33,942 nt of DNA from the NCBI GenBank assembly GCA_017503645.1, contig JAFVSR010000104.1, forward strand, positions 1-33,942, given 5' to 3'. Positions 7,728 to 15,598 of this stretch are shown here, one piece after another (positions within the stretch are counted from its first letter, which is position 1; each line of letters opens with the position of its first letter). The position numbers and the translations under genes are program-made. The notes under the pieces were generated by a model. The model did no database searches, was not told the DNA's origin, and worked only from the letters and a program-made list of their open reading frames with translations. The stretch is from Bacteroidaceae bacterium (GTDB lineage: Bacteria; Bacteroidota; Bacteroidia; Bacteroidales; Bacteroidaceae).

Positions 7728-7810
7728 GTCATTCCGAACTGAAGGGAGGAATCTGAAGAACAAAGAAAATAACATTTGAGATTCTTCCTCCTTGCAGTCG
7801 TCAGAATGAC
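7728..7810. repeat. 83-bp gene-less copy of the GIY-YIG element (MITE-like)
   Basis: A type A half-site at 7728-7754 is followed by 24 A+T-rich bases and by an inverted half-site at 7779-7810. The latter differs from the right end of the GIY-YIG element by one base (TTGCAG here, TTACAG there). Both right ends are also preceded by TTGAG. It therefore has the element's two ends and none of its coding sequence. The MFS gene starts 65 bases later. I see no gene in 7466-7874. Confidence 0.75.
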
Positions 7811-7874
7811 AAACAAGACAAACAATATATACAAATATAAAATAACATATAAATAAAATAAAAACATACACAAA

Positions 7875-9401
7875 ATGACAGTAACACAAAAAATTCAGAA
7901 AAAACTGAACGACTCGGCAGTGGCACGCTGGAGCGCACTTGCCATAGTATCGTTCACAATGATGATGGCCTACTTCTTCACCGATGTTATGGGGCCACTC
8001 GAAGCACCCCTTACCACTAAGGGCAAACTCGTATATTTCAACAACGGTTCATACCTTGCAGCCGACTCGCTTATGAAAGTGAGCACACAGGAAATAGCGT
8101 CGGCCGAGGATATTGTCGTGGGTAATGAATACACTATCAAATACACCGACAAGCAGAACACTCCACAGGAGGAGACCGTAAAGGTGACATCGGCCATCGA
8201 CGGCCTTGGATGGGGAAGCGACGACTACGGAATATTCTCGGGAGCATACGGCTACATCAACGTATTTCTGCTGATGCTCTTCTTTGGCGGAATAATACTC
8301 GACAAATGCGGAATACGTTTCACAGGTCTTATGAGCACCTCGCTTATGTTCATCGGTGCAATGATTAAATGGTATGCAGTGAGCCGAGGATTCGAAGGCG
8401 AGGTATTCGGGCTGCCCACACAGGTAGCCATCGCTTGCCTGGGCTTTGCCATCTACGGTGTGGGCTGCGAAATTGCCGGCATCACCGTAACCAAGGTTAT
8501 TGCCAAGTGGTTCACAGGCCACGAGCTTGCCCTTGCAATGGGCTTGCAGGTGGCTCTTGCACGTGTGGGAACAGCCTGCGCACTATTCTTTGCACTGCCA
8601 CTGGCACAGCACTTCGGCATAGTATCGGCACCCGTTATGATAGGTGCATCCACCCTGTGCATAGGTATGCTTTCGTACATCGTATATTGCGTGATGGACA
8701 AGAAACTGGATGCATCGCAGAGCGCTACCGAAGGCGAGGCCGACAGCGAGGAGCAGTTCAAGATGAGCGACCTCAAGGTCATCTTCTGCAACAAGGGCTT
8801 CTGGCTCATCACACTGCTGTGCCTTATGTTCTATTCGGCAGTGTTCCCCTTCCTCAAGTTTGCCACCAACCTTATGATTATAAAATATGAGGTGAGCCCC
8901 AGCCTCGCAGGTATAATCCCCGGATTGCTACCCTTTGGCACCATACTGCTCACTCCCATATTTGGCTCTATGTACGACCGTATGGGCAAGGGAGCCACGC
9001 TTATGCTCATTGGTTCGGCTCTGCTCACCGTGGTGCACATACTGTTTGCACTACCCATTTTGAATGTATGGTGGTTTGCTGTGATTGTGATGATACTGCT
9101 TGGCAATGCCTTCTCGCTTGTGCCGTCGGCTATGTGGCCCTCGGTACCCAAAATCATCCCTATGAAACAGCTGGGCTCGGCCTACGCCATAATATTCTAC
9201 ATACAGAACATCGGCCTCTCTATGGTACCTGTGCTCATCGGTAATGTAATACAGAGCAACACCGTAAACGGAACAACCGACTACACCGCCCCTATGGCAA
9301 TCTTCGCCTTCTTTGGCGTGGTGGCAGTCATCATTTCGCTGCTGCTCAAAGGAGCCGACAAGAAGTACAACTACGGGCTTGAGCAAAAGAATCAAAAGTA
9401 A
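7875..9401 (+). CDS. Major facilitator superfamily transporter
   Basis: An inner-membrane permease of 508 residues with about 12 transmembrane segments; the substrate is unknown. The first helix (about 19-40) is followed by an unusual soluble stretch of about 85 residues (40-124, including VVGNEYTIKYTDK) before helix 2, which should face the periplasm. MFS motif A appears as GGIILDKCGIRFTG at 138-151 after helix 2, and again in the second half as GSMYDRMGKG. The central cytoplasmic loop (about 273-305) is acidic (EGEADSEEQF). The start ATG follows a long A-rich leader with no clear -7 box. A long perfect hairpin closes the gene. Members with this N-terminal insert seem to be a Bacteroidales type, from memory. 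Confidence 0.85.
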   Translation: MTVTQKIQKKLNDSAVARWSALAIVSFTMMMAYFFTDVMGPLEAPLTTKGKLVYFNNGSYLAADSLMKVSTQEIASAEDIVVGNEYTIKYTDKQNTPQEETVKVTSAIDGLGWGSDDYGIFSGAYGYINVFLLMLFFGGIILDKCGIRFTGLMSTSLMFIGAMIKWYAVSRGFEGEVFGLPTQVAIACLGFAIYGVGCEIAGITVTKVIAKWFTGHELALAMGLQVALARVGTACALFFALPLAQHFGIVSAPVMIGASTLCIGMLSYIVYCVMDKKLDASQSATEGEADSEEQFKMSDLKVIFCNKGFWLITLLCLMFYSAVFPFLKFATNLMIIKYEVSPSLAGIIPGLLPFGTILLTPIFGSMYDRMGKGATLMLIGSALLTVVHILFALPILNVWWFAVIVMILLGNAFSLVPSAMWPSVPKIIPMKQLGSAYAIIFYIQNIGLSMVPVLIGNVIQSNTVNGTTDYTAPMAIFAFFGVVAVIISLLLKGADKKYNYGLEQKNQK

Positions 9402-9412
9402 GTTTCATTGAA

Positions 9413-9461
9413 CTAACGACAAACAGGCCGCACAAATTCTGTGCGGCCTGTTTGTCGTTAG
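9413..9461. terminator. Bidirectional terminator hairpin, 22-bp perfect stem
   Basis: Arms 9413-9434 and 9440-9461 are perfectly complementary (CTAACGACAAACAGGCCGCACA-type arm, split here by an AATTC loop). It lies between the stops of the convergent MFS and DUF4153 genes. A T-rich CTGTTTGTC within each distal arm could serve as the release tract for a shorter inner hairpin. Confidence 0.8.
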
Positions 9462-9475
9462 TATGCCGTTAATCC

Positions 9476-11086
9476 TCAAAGCCTCTCCTTCGAGAATATT
9501 TTACTCCATTCTACCCAATTGATTTCGACATTATTACCAAATGCATTAAAATTGATATAATCAATAAGTATAAAGAATTTTTCGTGTTCAAAGTAGCTTA
9601 ATTGTGCATCATAGACACCTTCCCGCAAATCTTCTACAAGATTTTTTTTGTTCGCGGCACCGATACGTTCCAGCAGTTGTTTTTGAATATCTTCGAGAGC
9701 AACCTCCACAACGCCATCCTTTGTGTCCAACTGATAATTACCATTTTCATTACGGAGCATTTTAGCATTGTAGATATAAGAATAGCCATCGGGGATTTTC
9801 AAGCCATCATATTTTGCATCTACTCCTATGTATTCTTTTACTATATTCTCCGGTATATCAAACGACAAATCCACGAACTCGCCATTCTCCTTCAGATAAC
9901 GAATAATGTCTTTAAATTCTTTATATATCTCGCGCTGTTCCGCGGTAAAGTCCTGCACCTTGTGATTGTTATTGAAATCCACATTTCCATTTTCATCCAC
10001 AAATCCAAGATTGCGGGCGATTCCCTCCACCCTGCTCTTTTGCGATACCACAGATATGTGCTTGACAGGCAGAGCCAAAGCCGTCAGCATCATCACCACC
10101 CAAATGAGCAACGCACCGAAATATTGCCTACCTGTGCGACACACAAGCAAGGCTACCATAGAGAACGAAACGGCAGCACCCAAAATCACTATCATTATAC
10201 GATTCTCTGTGAAGCCATACTCACCTATGCGATAACCCACCGCAATCCAAAACATCACAAGAGCCGGCAGCAATATAAGTGCCAAACGGGAAAAAAGCCA
10301 CTCGTAAAGTGTAGTTGCAGAAAGCTTTTTTACCAAGCCAAGCAGCATAGCCGACAACATAAATAATAGTGTCAAATATACAACACCACCCTTGGGCAGT
10401 TCCCATAATATCACAATCTGCGCAAAGTATATGTAAAGAATAAGAACATATACAAACAGAGCCGGCACAAACAGTTTGGAAAATACTATTTCTCCTATTT
10501 TGCCAAGCGACACCCCAACATATCTTTTTTCACATAACGATACAAACAGCATGGGGGCCACCAGCAGATACATCATATTAAACAGATGAGATTCCAAGAG
10601 ATTATACAAGCTAAGACCAAATATATAATCAACCGAAGTGAGTATTATGGTAATCAGCCACATAGCCACAGAAGAGAGCAACACTGCGTTGAATGCTCCC
10701 TTAACAAAGCATAAAAATGACGCGGCACAATCCTCGTCACCGGTGTGGCTGTTGCTCAATAACAAAACAATTGTAGCTAAGATATAAAGCGGCAATAGCT
10801 TTATACCCAAGAAACCCAAAATGCCATTATAGAAAATTAAGATAACAAGCATCGCCGACAAATAGTAGAATATGCGTTTTTTGCCACCGAGGTGATTCAG
10901 TGACATTGTTAAAAAAAGCAATAATGGGTAGAGGAGCAAGCCGTCGGGGAGTTGGATAATATTGGGATAATACTCCATTATAGAGAAGGCTACAACAATA
11001 AGCAAAAGTTCCACCTGTTTTTTGCGAGGAAGAGTGATGATTGTTTCTTTTACTGATGATAAAAAGTTGTTGAACAAATTATTCAT
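9476..11086 (-). CDS. DUF4153 family membrane protein
   Basis: This 536-residue protein has about ten hydrophobic segments in residues 25-345, then a soluble C-terminal domain of about 190 residues (EGIARNLGFVDENGN onward), probably periplasmic. The segment KLFVPALFVYVLILYIYFAQ and the following LPKGG match the conserved core of DUF4153 as I remember it. Function is unknown. The soluble part includes DFTAEQREIYKEFKDIIRYL, which would form a helix. The gene is more A+T-rich than its neighbours. It lies downstream of the sigma factor and the small gene but behind a hairpin terminator, so it may be transcribed separately. It ends against the shared 22-bp hairpin. Confidence 0.75.
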   Translation of the reverse strand: MNNLFNNFLSSVKETIITLPRKKQVELLLIVVAFSIMEYYPNIIQLPDGLLLYPLLLFLTMSLNHLGGKKRIFYYLSAMLVILIFYNGILGFLGIKLLPLYILATIVLLLSNSHTGDEDCAASFLCFVKGAFNAVLLSSVAMWLITIILTSVDYIFGLSLYNLLESHLFNMMYLLVAPMLFVSLCEKRYVGVSLGKIGEIVFSKLFVPALFVYVLILYIYFAQIVILWELPKGGVVYLTLLFMLSAMLLGLVKKLSATTLYEWLFSRLALILLPALVMFWIAVGYRIGEYGFTENRIMIVILGAAVSFSMVALLVCRTGRQYFGALLIWVVMMLTALALPVKHISVVSQKSRVEGIARNLGFVDENGNVDFNNNHKVQDFTAEQREIYKEFKDIIRYLKENGEFVDLSFDIPENIVKEYIGVDAKYDGLKIPDGYSYIYNAKMLRNENGNYQLDTKDGVVEVALEDIQKQLLERIGAANKKNLVEDLREGVYDAQLSYFEHEKFFILIDYINFNAFGNNVEINWVEWSKIFSKERL

Positions 11087-11111
11087 AACTATATTGTTTC
11101 TTTTATGCTAT

Positions 11112-11145
11112 ATACAATAAAAAGAGATTGTTCCCAATCCCTTTT
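11112..11145 (-). terminator. Terminator after the sigma factor/small protein unit
   Basis: On the minus strand AAAAGGGATTG (11145-11135) pairs with CAATCTCTTTT (11130-11120) across a GGAA loop with one mismatch, followed by a T-rich tract (TTTTATTG). It lies 19 bases after the small gene's stop. Confidence 0.7.
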
Positions 11146-11164
11146 ATAAAATAAGACTTTCTGT

Positions 11165-11338
11165 TTAGTTAAGTACGAAATCCTGTACTATTCCATTTTC
11201 TCCATTGCACACTCTGAAGTTGCGGGCGAAATTTCTTATAAATTCCAGTGATGTGAGCGATGGTGAAGGCATTCTCTCGCTCCGCAGTGCTTTTTTAATA
11301 ATGGAGTGTTTTAATTCAGGGGTAGATTTTTTATCCAT
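11165..11338 (-). CDS. Small conserved-looking protein downstream of the sigma factor
   Basis: A 57-residue soluble protein, basic at the N-terminus (MDKKSTPELKHSIIKKALRS). It carries the segment SPSLTSLEFIRNFARNFRV at about residues 25-43. From memory, short Bacteroidales proteins beside ECF sigma genes often share a 'TLxFIRxFARxY' pattern, and this would be one of them. The ATG at 11338 is well placed 116 bases after the sigma factor stop, with a hairpin between them and a U-tract terminator after. There is no membrane segment and there are no paired cysteines, so it does not look like a classical anti-sigma factor. Function unknown. Confidence 0.65.
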   Translation of the reverse strand: MDKKSTPELKHSIIKKALRSERMPSPSLTSLEFIRNFARNFRVCNGENGIVQDFVLN

Positions 11339-11392
11339 AGGCTGTTTAAGTTTTCTTTCTATTATTAAAACGCAAGAAAAGCCTGTATAGTA

Positions 11393-11427
11393 TTTCGGCC
11401 GTAACATTTTTTTTGCTACGGCCGAAA
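11393..11427 (-). terminator. Hairpin between sigma factor and small gene
   Basis: An 11-bp perfect stem, TTTCGGCCGTA / TACGGCCGAAA, encloses a 13-base loop rich in A on the minus strand. No T-tract follows on that strand (ATACTATAC), so it may be a weak terminator, attenuator or RNA-stability element that sets the expression ratio of the two genes. Confidence 0.5.
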
Positions 11428-11454
11428 CTGATATAAAAAGTTTATGATTAGTTC

Positions 11455-12048
11455 TTATTCGAGTACAAGCGAAATATGCTTCTCGGCTGCTATGCGGCGC
11501 ATATTGAGGATGGCGTAACGCATACGGCCAAGCGCAGTGTTTATGCTCACGCCTGTGATGTCGGAAATCTCCTTGAAGGAGAGCTGTTGATAGTAACGCA
11601 TAAAGACAACTTCGCGTTGGCAATCGGGCAGTTCGTTCACCAACGCACGCACATCGCATAGCACCTGCTCGTTTACCATCTTGTTCTCTATGGTGCCCTC
11701 GGCAAGGGCCGCGTTGTTTAGCAAATCGACCTCGGTTTCATCGTTCGAAACAAGATTCTCGTTGCGTTCCTGGCGAAACTGGTCTATAACAAGGTTGTGC
11801 GCTATGCGGGTAATCCACGCGCCAAACTTGCCGTCGGGCTGATAGCGGCCCTCCTGCAACCTGGTAATTGCCTTTACAAAGGTCTCCTGGAAAATATCCT
11901 CGGCCACCTCCTTAGTGCGTACAATAAAATATATGTAGTGATATAACCTATCTTTGTGACGATTCAGCAAAACATCAAATGCCGAATTATTGCCCCCAAT
12001 ATACAGCGACACCAACTTGTCGTCGGTCATCTGCGCTAATTTCTCCAT
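11455..12048 (-). CDS. ECF-type RNA polymerase sigma factor (sigma-70 family)
   Basis: A 197-residue two-domain sigma factor. Region 2 spans about residues 22-92, with DIFQETFVKAITRL at 51-64 (polymerase and -10 contacts) and FGAWITRIAHNLVIDQFR at 75-92. Region 4 spans about 130-185, with the helix-turn-helix LSFKEISDITGVSINTALGRMRYA at 156-179. A non-conserved acidic linker lies at 100-125. No anti-sigma factor gene is adjacent; the next gene encodes only a 57-residue protein. The start could also be Met7. A plausible promoter lies at 12128-12159. The regulon cannot be told from this window. Confidence 0.93.
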   Translation of the reverse strand: MEKLAQMTDDKLVSLYIGGNNSAFDVLLNRHKDRLYHYIYFIVRTKEVAEDIFQETFVKAITRLQEGRYQPDGKFGAWITRIAHNLVIDQFRQERNENLVSNDETEVDLLNNAALAEGTIENKMVNEQVLCDVRALVNELPDCQREVVFMRYYQQLSFKEISDITGVSINTALGRMRYAILNMRRIAAEKHISLVLE

Positions 12049-12127
12049 TGTTTTCTAATTATTGATTTTGGAGTAGAATTGGTCTATAGGCAATTGGTTT
12101 TAGGTTATTTATAATGAATTATCGCTG

Positions 12128-12159
12128 CAAAGAAAGCTATTTTAAGCATAAATTCCAAA
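12128..12159 (-). promoter_or_regulatory. Candidate promoter of the sigma factor gene
   Basis: On the minus strand TTTG (12159-12156) is followed after 20 bases by TTTCTTTG (12135-12128), one mismatch from TAnnTTTG. The -33 box lies within the arm of the fmt terminator hairpin. The leader would be about 70 bases. Confidence 0.4.
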
Positions 12160-12186
12160 CATTTGAAAAAAAATGTTTGGAATTTA
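12149..12186 (-). terminator. Terminator hairpin after fmt
   Basis: A 16-bp perfect inverted repeat (TAAATTCCAAACATTT and its complement) encloses a 6-base loop. It starts 34 bases past the fmt stop and closes the long minus-strand run that ends in fmt. Confidence 0.7.
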
Positions 12187-12219
12187 ACAATATCCGGCAA
12201 TAGTTTGCGTTAATGAGTG

Positions 12220-13212
12220 CTACCTGTTTATACTGCACCCCTGCATAGAGAAACCACGCAAGAGGTCGCCAATGGGCATACGCTTTTTGCCCGGAATCTG
12301 CACCGAAAGCAGTGATATGTAACCACCCGTCACCGCCACTTTGGCATATTTCTTGCCATCGGTGAGCAAAGTGCCCGCCTCGTGATTGTGGGCGGCTACC
12401 TCCTTGGCCACCTCATATACCTTTATGGGGAGAATGGCGCCCGTGGCATCGCACAGTTCAAACCAGGCTGCGGGATATGGCGACATACCGCGCACAAAAT
12501 CGTAAACAGCGGTGCAGGGCTTTTCCCAATCGATGCGACAGGTGTCGCGGAATATTTTGGGTGCGGGGCGCAAATCGCTCTCTTGTGCAAACATCTGCTG
12601 CTGAGGCTGTGCTGTGGCCGTGCCGTTCACAATAGCCTCAACGGTGCGCAGCACGGTTTCACCACCCTGCAGCATAAGTTTATCGTGCAGGGTACCGGCA
12701 GTGTCGCACTCCTCTATCGCCACTACATCGCGGAAGATGACGTCGCCCGTGTCTATCTCGTGCTTCAGGAAGAAGGTGGTGACACCCGTTTCCTTGTCGC
12801 CGTTTATGATTGCCCAATTTATGGGCGCTGCACCGCGATACTGCGGCAGCAACGATGCGTGCAGGTTGAATGTACCCAGGCGAGGCATATTCCACACGCT
12901 CTCGGGCAGCATACGGAAGGCCACAACTATCTGCAAGTCGGCACGCCAGGCGGCAAGGGCTGTTTGGAAATCCTCGCTCTTGAGCGATTCGGGTTGCAGC
13001 ACGGGCAGCCCCTCCTGCACTGCATACTGCTTCACAGGGCTCATAAGCAGCTGGTTGCCGCGTTTGCTTATCACCTTATCGGGCATTGTGACAACGCCCA
13101 CCACCTCGTAACCGCAGGTGGCGCAGGCACGCTGTTTTTCGAGCAGACGCCTTAACGGCTCCACGGCAAAATCGGGCGTGCCAAGATATACGATTCTTAA
13201 TTTATCGTTCAT
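12220..13212 (-). CDS. fmt: Methionyl-tRNA formyltransferase
   Basis: This enzyme formylates initiator Met-tRNA using 10-formyltetrahydrofolate. The 330-residue protein opens with RIVYLGTPDFAVEPL. Its active site matches E. coli Fmt with an offset of eight residues: Asn116 and His118 in FNLHASLLPQYRGAAPINWAI, and Asp154 in HEIDTGD. The SKRGNQL loop at 49-55 corresponds to the tRNA-binding insert. The C-terminal OB-like domain covers about 215-325 and ends LLRGFSMQGC. It is 15 bases downstream of the chloride-channel gene and is the last gene of the run. No def gene accompanies it here, unlike the common def-fmt pair of other bacteria. Confidence 0.95.
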   Translation of the reverse strand: MNDKLRIVYLGTPDFAVEPLRRLLEKQRACATCGYEVVGVVTMPDKVISKRGNQLLMSPVKQYAVQEGLPVLQPESLKSEDFQTALAAWRADLQIVVAFRMLPESVWNMPRLGTFNLHASLLPQYRGAAPINWAIINGDKETGVTTFFLKHEIDTGDVIFRDVVAIEECDTAGTLHDKLMLQGGETVLRTVEAIVNGTATAQPQQQMFAQESDLRPAPKIFRDTCRIDWEKPCTAVYDFVRGMSPYPAAWFELCDATGAILPIKVYEVAKEVAAHNHEAGTLLTDGKKYAKVAVTGGYISLLSVQIPGKKRMPIGDLLRGFSMQGCSINR

Positions 13213-13227
13213 TTGTCAATACAGTTT

Positions 13228-15018
13228 TTAATCCGACGTAAATTCGAGCAATGTTTTGCGGTAGGCAGTGAAGATTGCCGATTTCGATATAAAGCCTATA
13301 TACTCGCCACCAACACCCTCGACAGGCAGGTTCCAGGCATTGGTCTCCTCGAACTTGCGCATAACAGCCTCCATAGGCTCCTCTATGCTGAGGCGCACAG
13401 GCGCTTCGCGCATAAGGGTGGCCACCGTGTAGCGGTGATAGAGTTCTTGGCGGAACATTATGTGGCGCACATCGTCGAGGAAAAGTATTCCCACAAGGTG
13501 GTCGCTTGCATTAACAACAGGGAAAATGTTACGTTTGGTCTTTGCCACCACGGCTGTGAGCGCGCCCAGGTCCATATCGGGGGTAAGGCGCATAAAATTC
13601 TTCTCTATAACATCTTCAACCTTTAGGATGGTGAGCACGGCCTGGTCCTTGTGGTGGGTAATGAGCTCGCCACGCTGTGCCAGACGCACCGCATATATAT
13701 TATTCTTATCCACTATCTTAACGGTGAGATAGGAGAACACCGACACTATCATAAGCGGCAAGAAGAGAGCATAACCGCCCGTGAGTTCGGCTATGAGGAA
13801 CACACCCGTGAGAGGCGCGTGGAACACACCCGACATAAGCGCAGCCATACCAAAGAGGGCAAAGTTGCGGTCGGACACATATACACCCCACCCCGTGAGG
13901 TTGCACAGACCGGCGAACAGATAGCCCGACACGCAGCCCAGGAAGAGGCTGGGTGCAAAAATACCTCCGCAACCACCACCACAGTTGGTCACCGTGGAGG
14001 CAAATGCCTTAAATAATATAATAAGGAACATATAGAGGAAGAGGAACTTTGCGTGGCCGTAGAAGAGTGAGTTGTTCAGAATAACATCGGCCGAGGAGCC
14101 GTTTATAAGATGGTGTATCATCTCGTATCCCTCTCCGTATAGTGGCGGAAACAGAAATATGAGCACGCTGAGCACGCTGCCACCCAAAGCCAGGCGCACA
14201 TAGGGGTTGGTGAAACGCTTGAAGAAACGCTCGATGCCGGTGGTCACCTTGGTAAAATAGAGCGACACAAGGCCGCACACAATACCAAGCATAATGACAT
14301 AGGGCACACGCGCAAGGTCGAAGTTATCCTCCAAATGGAACTCGAACATAGCATCGGTACCCATAAGCAGATAAGAGAGCGTGGCAGCCGTAACGCTCGA
14401 AATGAGCAACGGCAGCAGCGACGACATTGTGAGGTCGAGCATAAGCACTTCGAGTGTGAACACCAGGCCAGCAATAGGCGCCTTGAAGATACCCGACACC
14501 GCACCCGCCGCACCGCAACCAATGAGCAGCATCATCACCTTCTTCTCCATCTTGAAGAAGGAACCCAGGTTTGAGCCTATGGCCGAACCGGTCATCACAA
14601 TGGGCGACTCGGCACCCACCGAACCGCCGAACCCGATGGTTATGGCACTGGCAAGCAACGACGACCAGGTATTGTGCCTGCGTATCTTGCCCTGGCGGCA
14701 CGATATGGCATAGGGCACTTTTGTGACACCGTGGCTTATGTCGTCGCGCACCACCTTGCGTATGAGCAGGCCGGTGATGAAGATACCTATAACAGGATAC
14801 ACCAGATAGAGCCAGTTAAAAGTGTCTTTGTCGAAACCACCTGTGAGAAGGTGCTGTATGAGGTGTATGAGATGCTTGAGCGCATAGGCGGCAAGGGCCG
14901 AAAGGACACCCACCACAAAACTCAGCATAAGAATAAACTGGGTTTGCGATATATGCTTTTCGCGCCACTCTATAAAGCGGTCGAGCAAAGATTTTTCGTC
15001 TTTGTTTTGTGTGTTCAT
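13228..15018 (-). CDS. Voltage-gated chloride channel/antiporter family with CBS domains
   Basis: A 596-residue CLC-family membrane protein. The selectivity segment is SHGVTKVPYAI at 95-105. The gating-glutamate motif is GSVGAESP at 132-139, where Glu137 corresponds to the external gate of CLC antiporters. A third hallmark, GGGCGGIFAPSLFLG, lies near 350. Residues about 455-585 form two cytoplasmic CBS domains, which usually sense adenine nucleotides. Presence of the gating Glu is compatible with either a proton antiporter or a channel. The start overlaps the tsaC-like stop by 4 bases, implying translational coupling; fmt follows after 15 bases. The link to translation genes is probably positional only. 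Confidence 0.93.
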   Translation of the reverse strand: MNTQNKDEKSLLDRFIEWREKHISQTQFILMLSFVVGVLSALAAYALKHLIHLIQHLLTGGFDKDTFNWLYLVYPVIGIFITGLLIRKVVRDDISHGVTKVPYAISCRQGKIRRHNTWSSLLASAITIGFGGSVGAESPIVMTGSAIGSNLGSFFKMEKKVMMLLIGCGAAGAVSGIFKAPIAGLVFTLEVLMLDLTMSSLLPLLISSVTAATLSYLLMGTDAMFEFHLEDNFDLARVPYVIMLGIVCGLVSLYFTKVTTGIERFFKRFTNPYVRLALGGSVLSVLIFLFPPLYGEGYEMIHHLINGSSADVILNNSLFYGHAKFLFLYMFLIILFKAFASTVTNCGGGCGGIFAPSLFLGCVSGYLFAGLCNLTGWGVYVSDRNFALFGMAALMSGVFHAPLTGVFLIAELTGGYALFLPLMIVSVFSYLTVKIVDKNNIYAVRLAQRGELITHHKDQAVLTILKVEDVIEKNFMRLTPDMDLGALTAVVAKTKRNIFPVVNASDHLVGILFLDDVRHIMFRQELYHRYTVATLMREAPVRLSIEEPMEAVMRKFEETNAWNLPVEGVGGEYIGFISKSAIFTAYRKTLLEFTSD

Positions 15019-15587
15019 TCTCTTATTATGGCTACCGTGCCGTCGGCCGATAGTTTTATTATGCTCGAGGATTTGGGCCTTCCCATATCGAGCTGTTTGT
15101 AATTCACAACATAATCGACAGCCTCTATAATCTCGGGGCTTATCTCGCTGTAGTTTGCGGGGGTGGGCTCGCCGCTTATGTTAGCCGATGTAGAGACAAC
15201 GGCCTTTTGGAAACGGTAGCACAACTCCTTGGAAAACAGTTCCGATGTCACACGGATACCCACACTCCCGTCCTCGGCTATGAGGTTGGGGGCGAGGTTG
15301 CGTGCGCCATCGTATATTATTGTGAGCGGCTTGTTGGTGAGCTCCACCAAATCCCACGCCACAGCAGGCACATTGCCCACATAGCGCGACAAGCGGTCGG
15401 CACTATCCACAAGCAGCAGCAGAGCCTTGCTGTCGGCACGCCGCTTTATCTCATATACGCGTTTCACGGCATCGGGGTTGGTGGCATCGCAACCAATGCC
15501 CCAGACGGTGTCGGTGGGATAGAGTATCACGCCACCCTTGCGCATAACCTCAACAGCCTTTTTGGCCTCTTCGGCAATTGTTCCCAT
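15015..15587 (-). CDS. tsaC: L-threonylcarbamoyladenylate synthase (YrdC/Sua5 family)
   Basis: The enzyme makes threonylcarbamoyl-AMP from threonine, bicarbonate and ATP for the t6A37 tRNA modification. The 190-residue protein is a single YrdC domain without the Sua5 C-terminal extension. It shows YPTDTVWGIGCDA at 23-35, the basic KRRADSKALLLL at 48-59, GIRV at 110-113 and the conserved STSANISGEPTP near 132-143. It follows prfC after 11 bases and overlaps the chloride-channel gene by 4. Its product feeds the substrate that MtaB (3204-4535) later thiomethylates. Confidence 0.9.
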   Translation of the reverse strand: MGTIAEEAKKAVEVMRKGGVILYPTDTVWGIGCDATNPDAVKRVYEIKRRADSKALLLLVDSADRLSRYVGNVPAVAWDLVELTNKPLTIIYDGARNLAPNLIAEDGSVGIRVTSELFSKELCYRFQKAVVSTSANISGEPTPANYSEISPEIIEAVDYVVNYKQLDMGRPKSSSIIKLSADGTVAIIRE

Positions 15588-15598
15588 AGCAACCTACA

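Noticed and set aside
6992-7810. The repeated units considered as a CRISPR array
   Set aside because: There are no unique spacers of uniform length between short repeats. The units are palindromes, and the 91-base copies repeat their spacer as well. No cas genes are present.
11339-11659. Upstream extension of the 57-residue protein to a 164-residue protein
   Set aside because: The extra 107 codons overlap the sigma factor gene in another frame and cross a terminator-like hairpin; the ATG at 11338 fits better.
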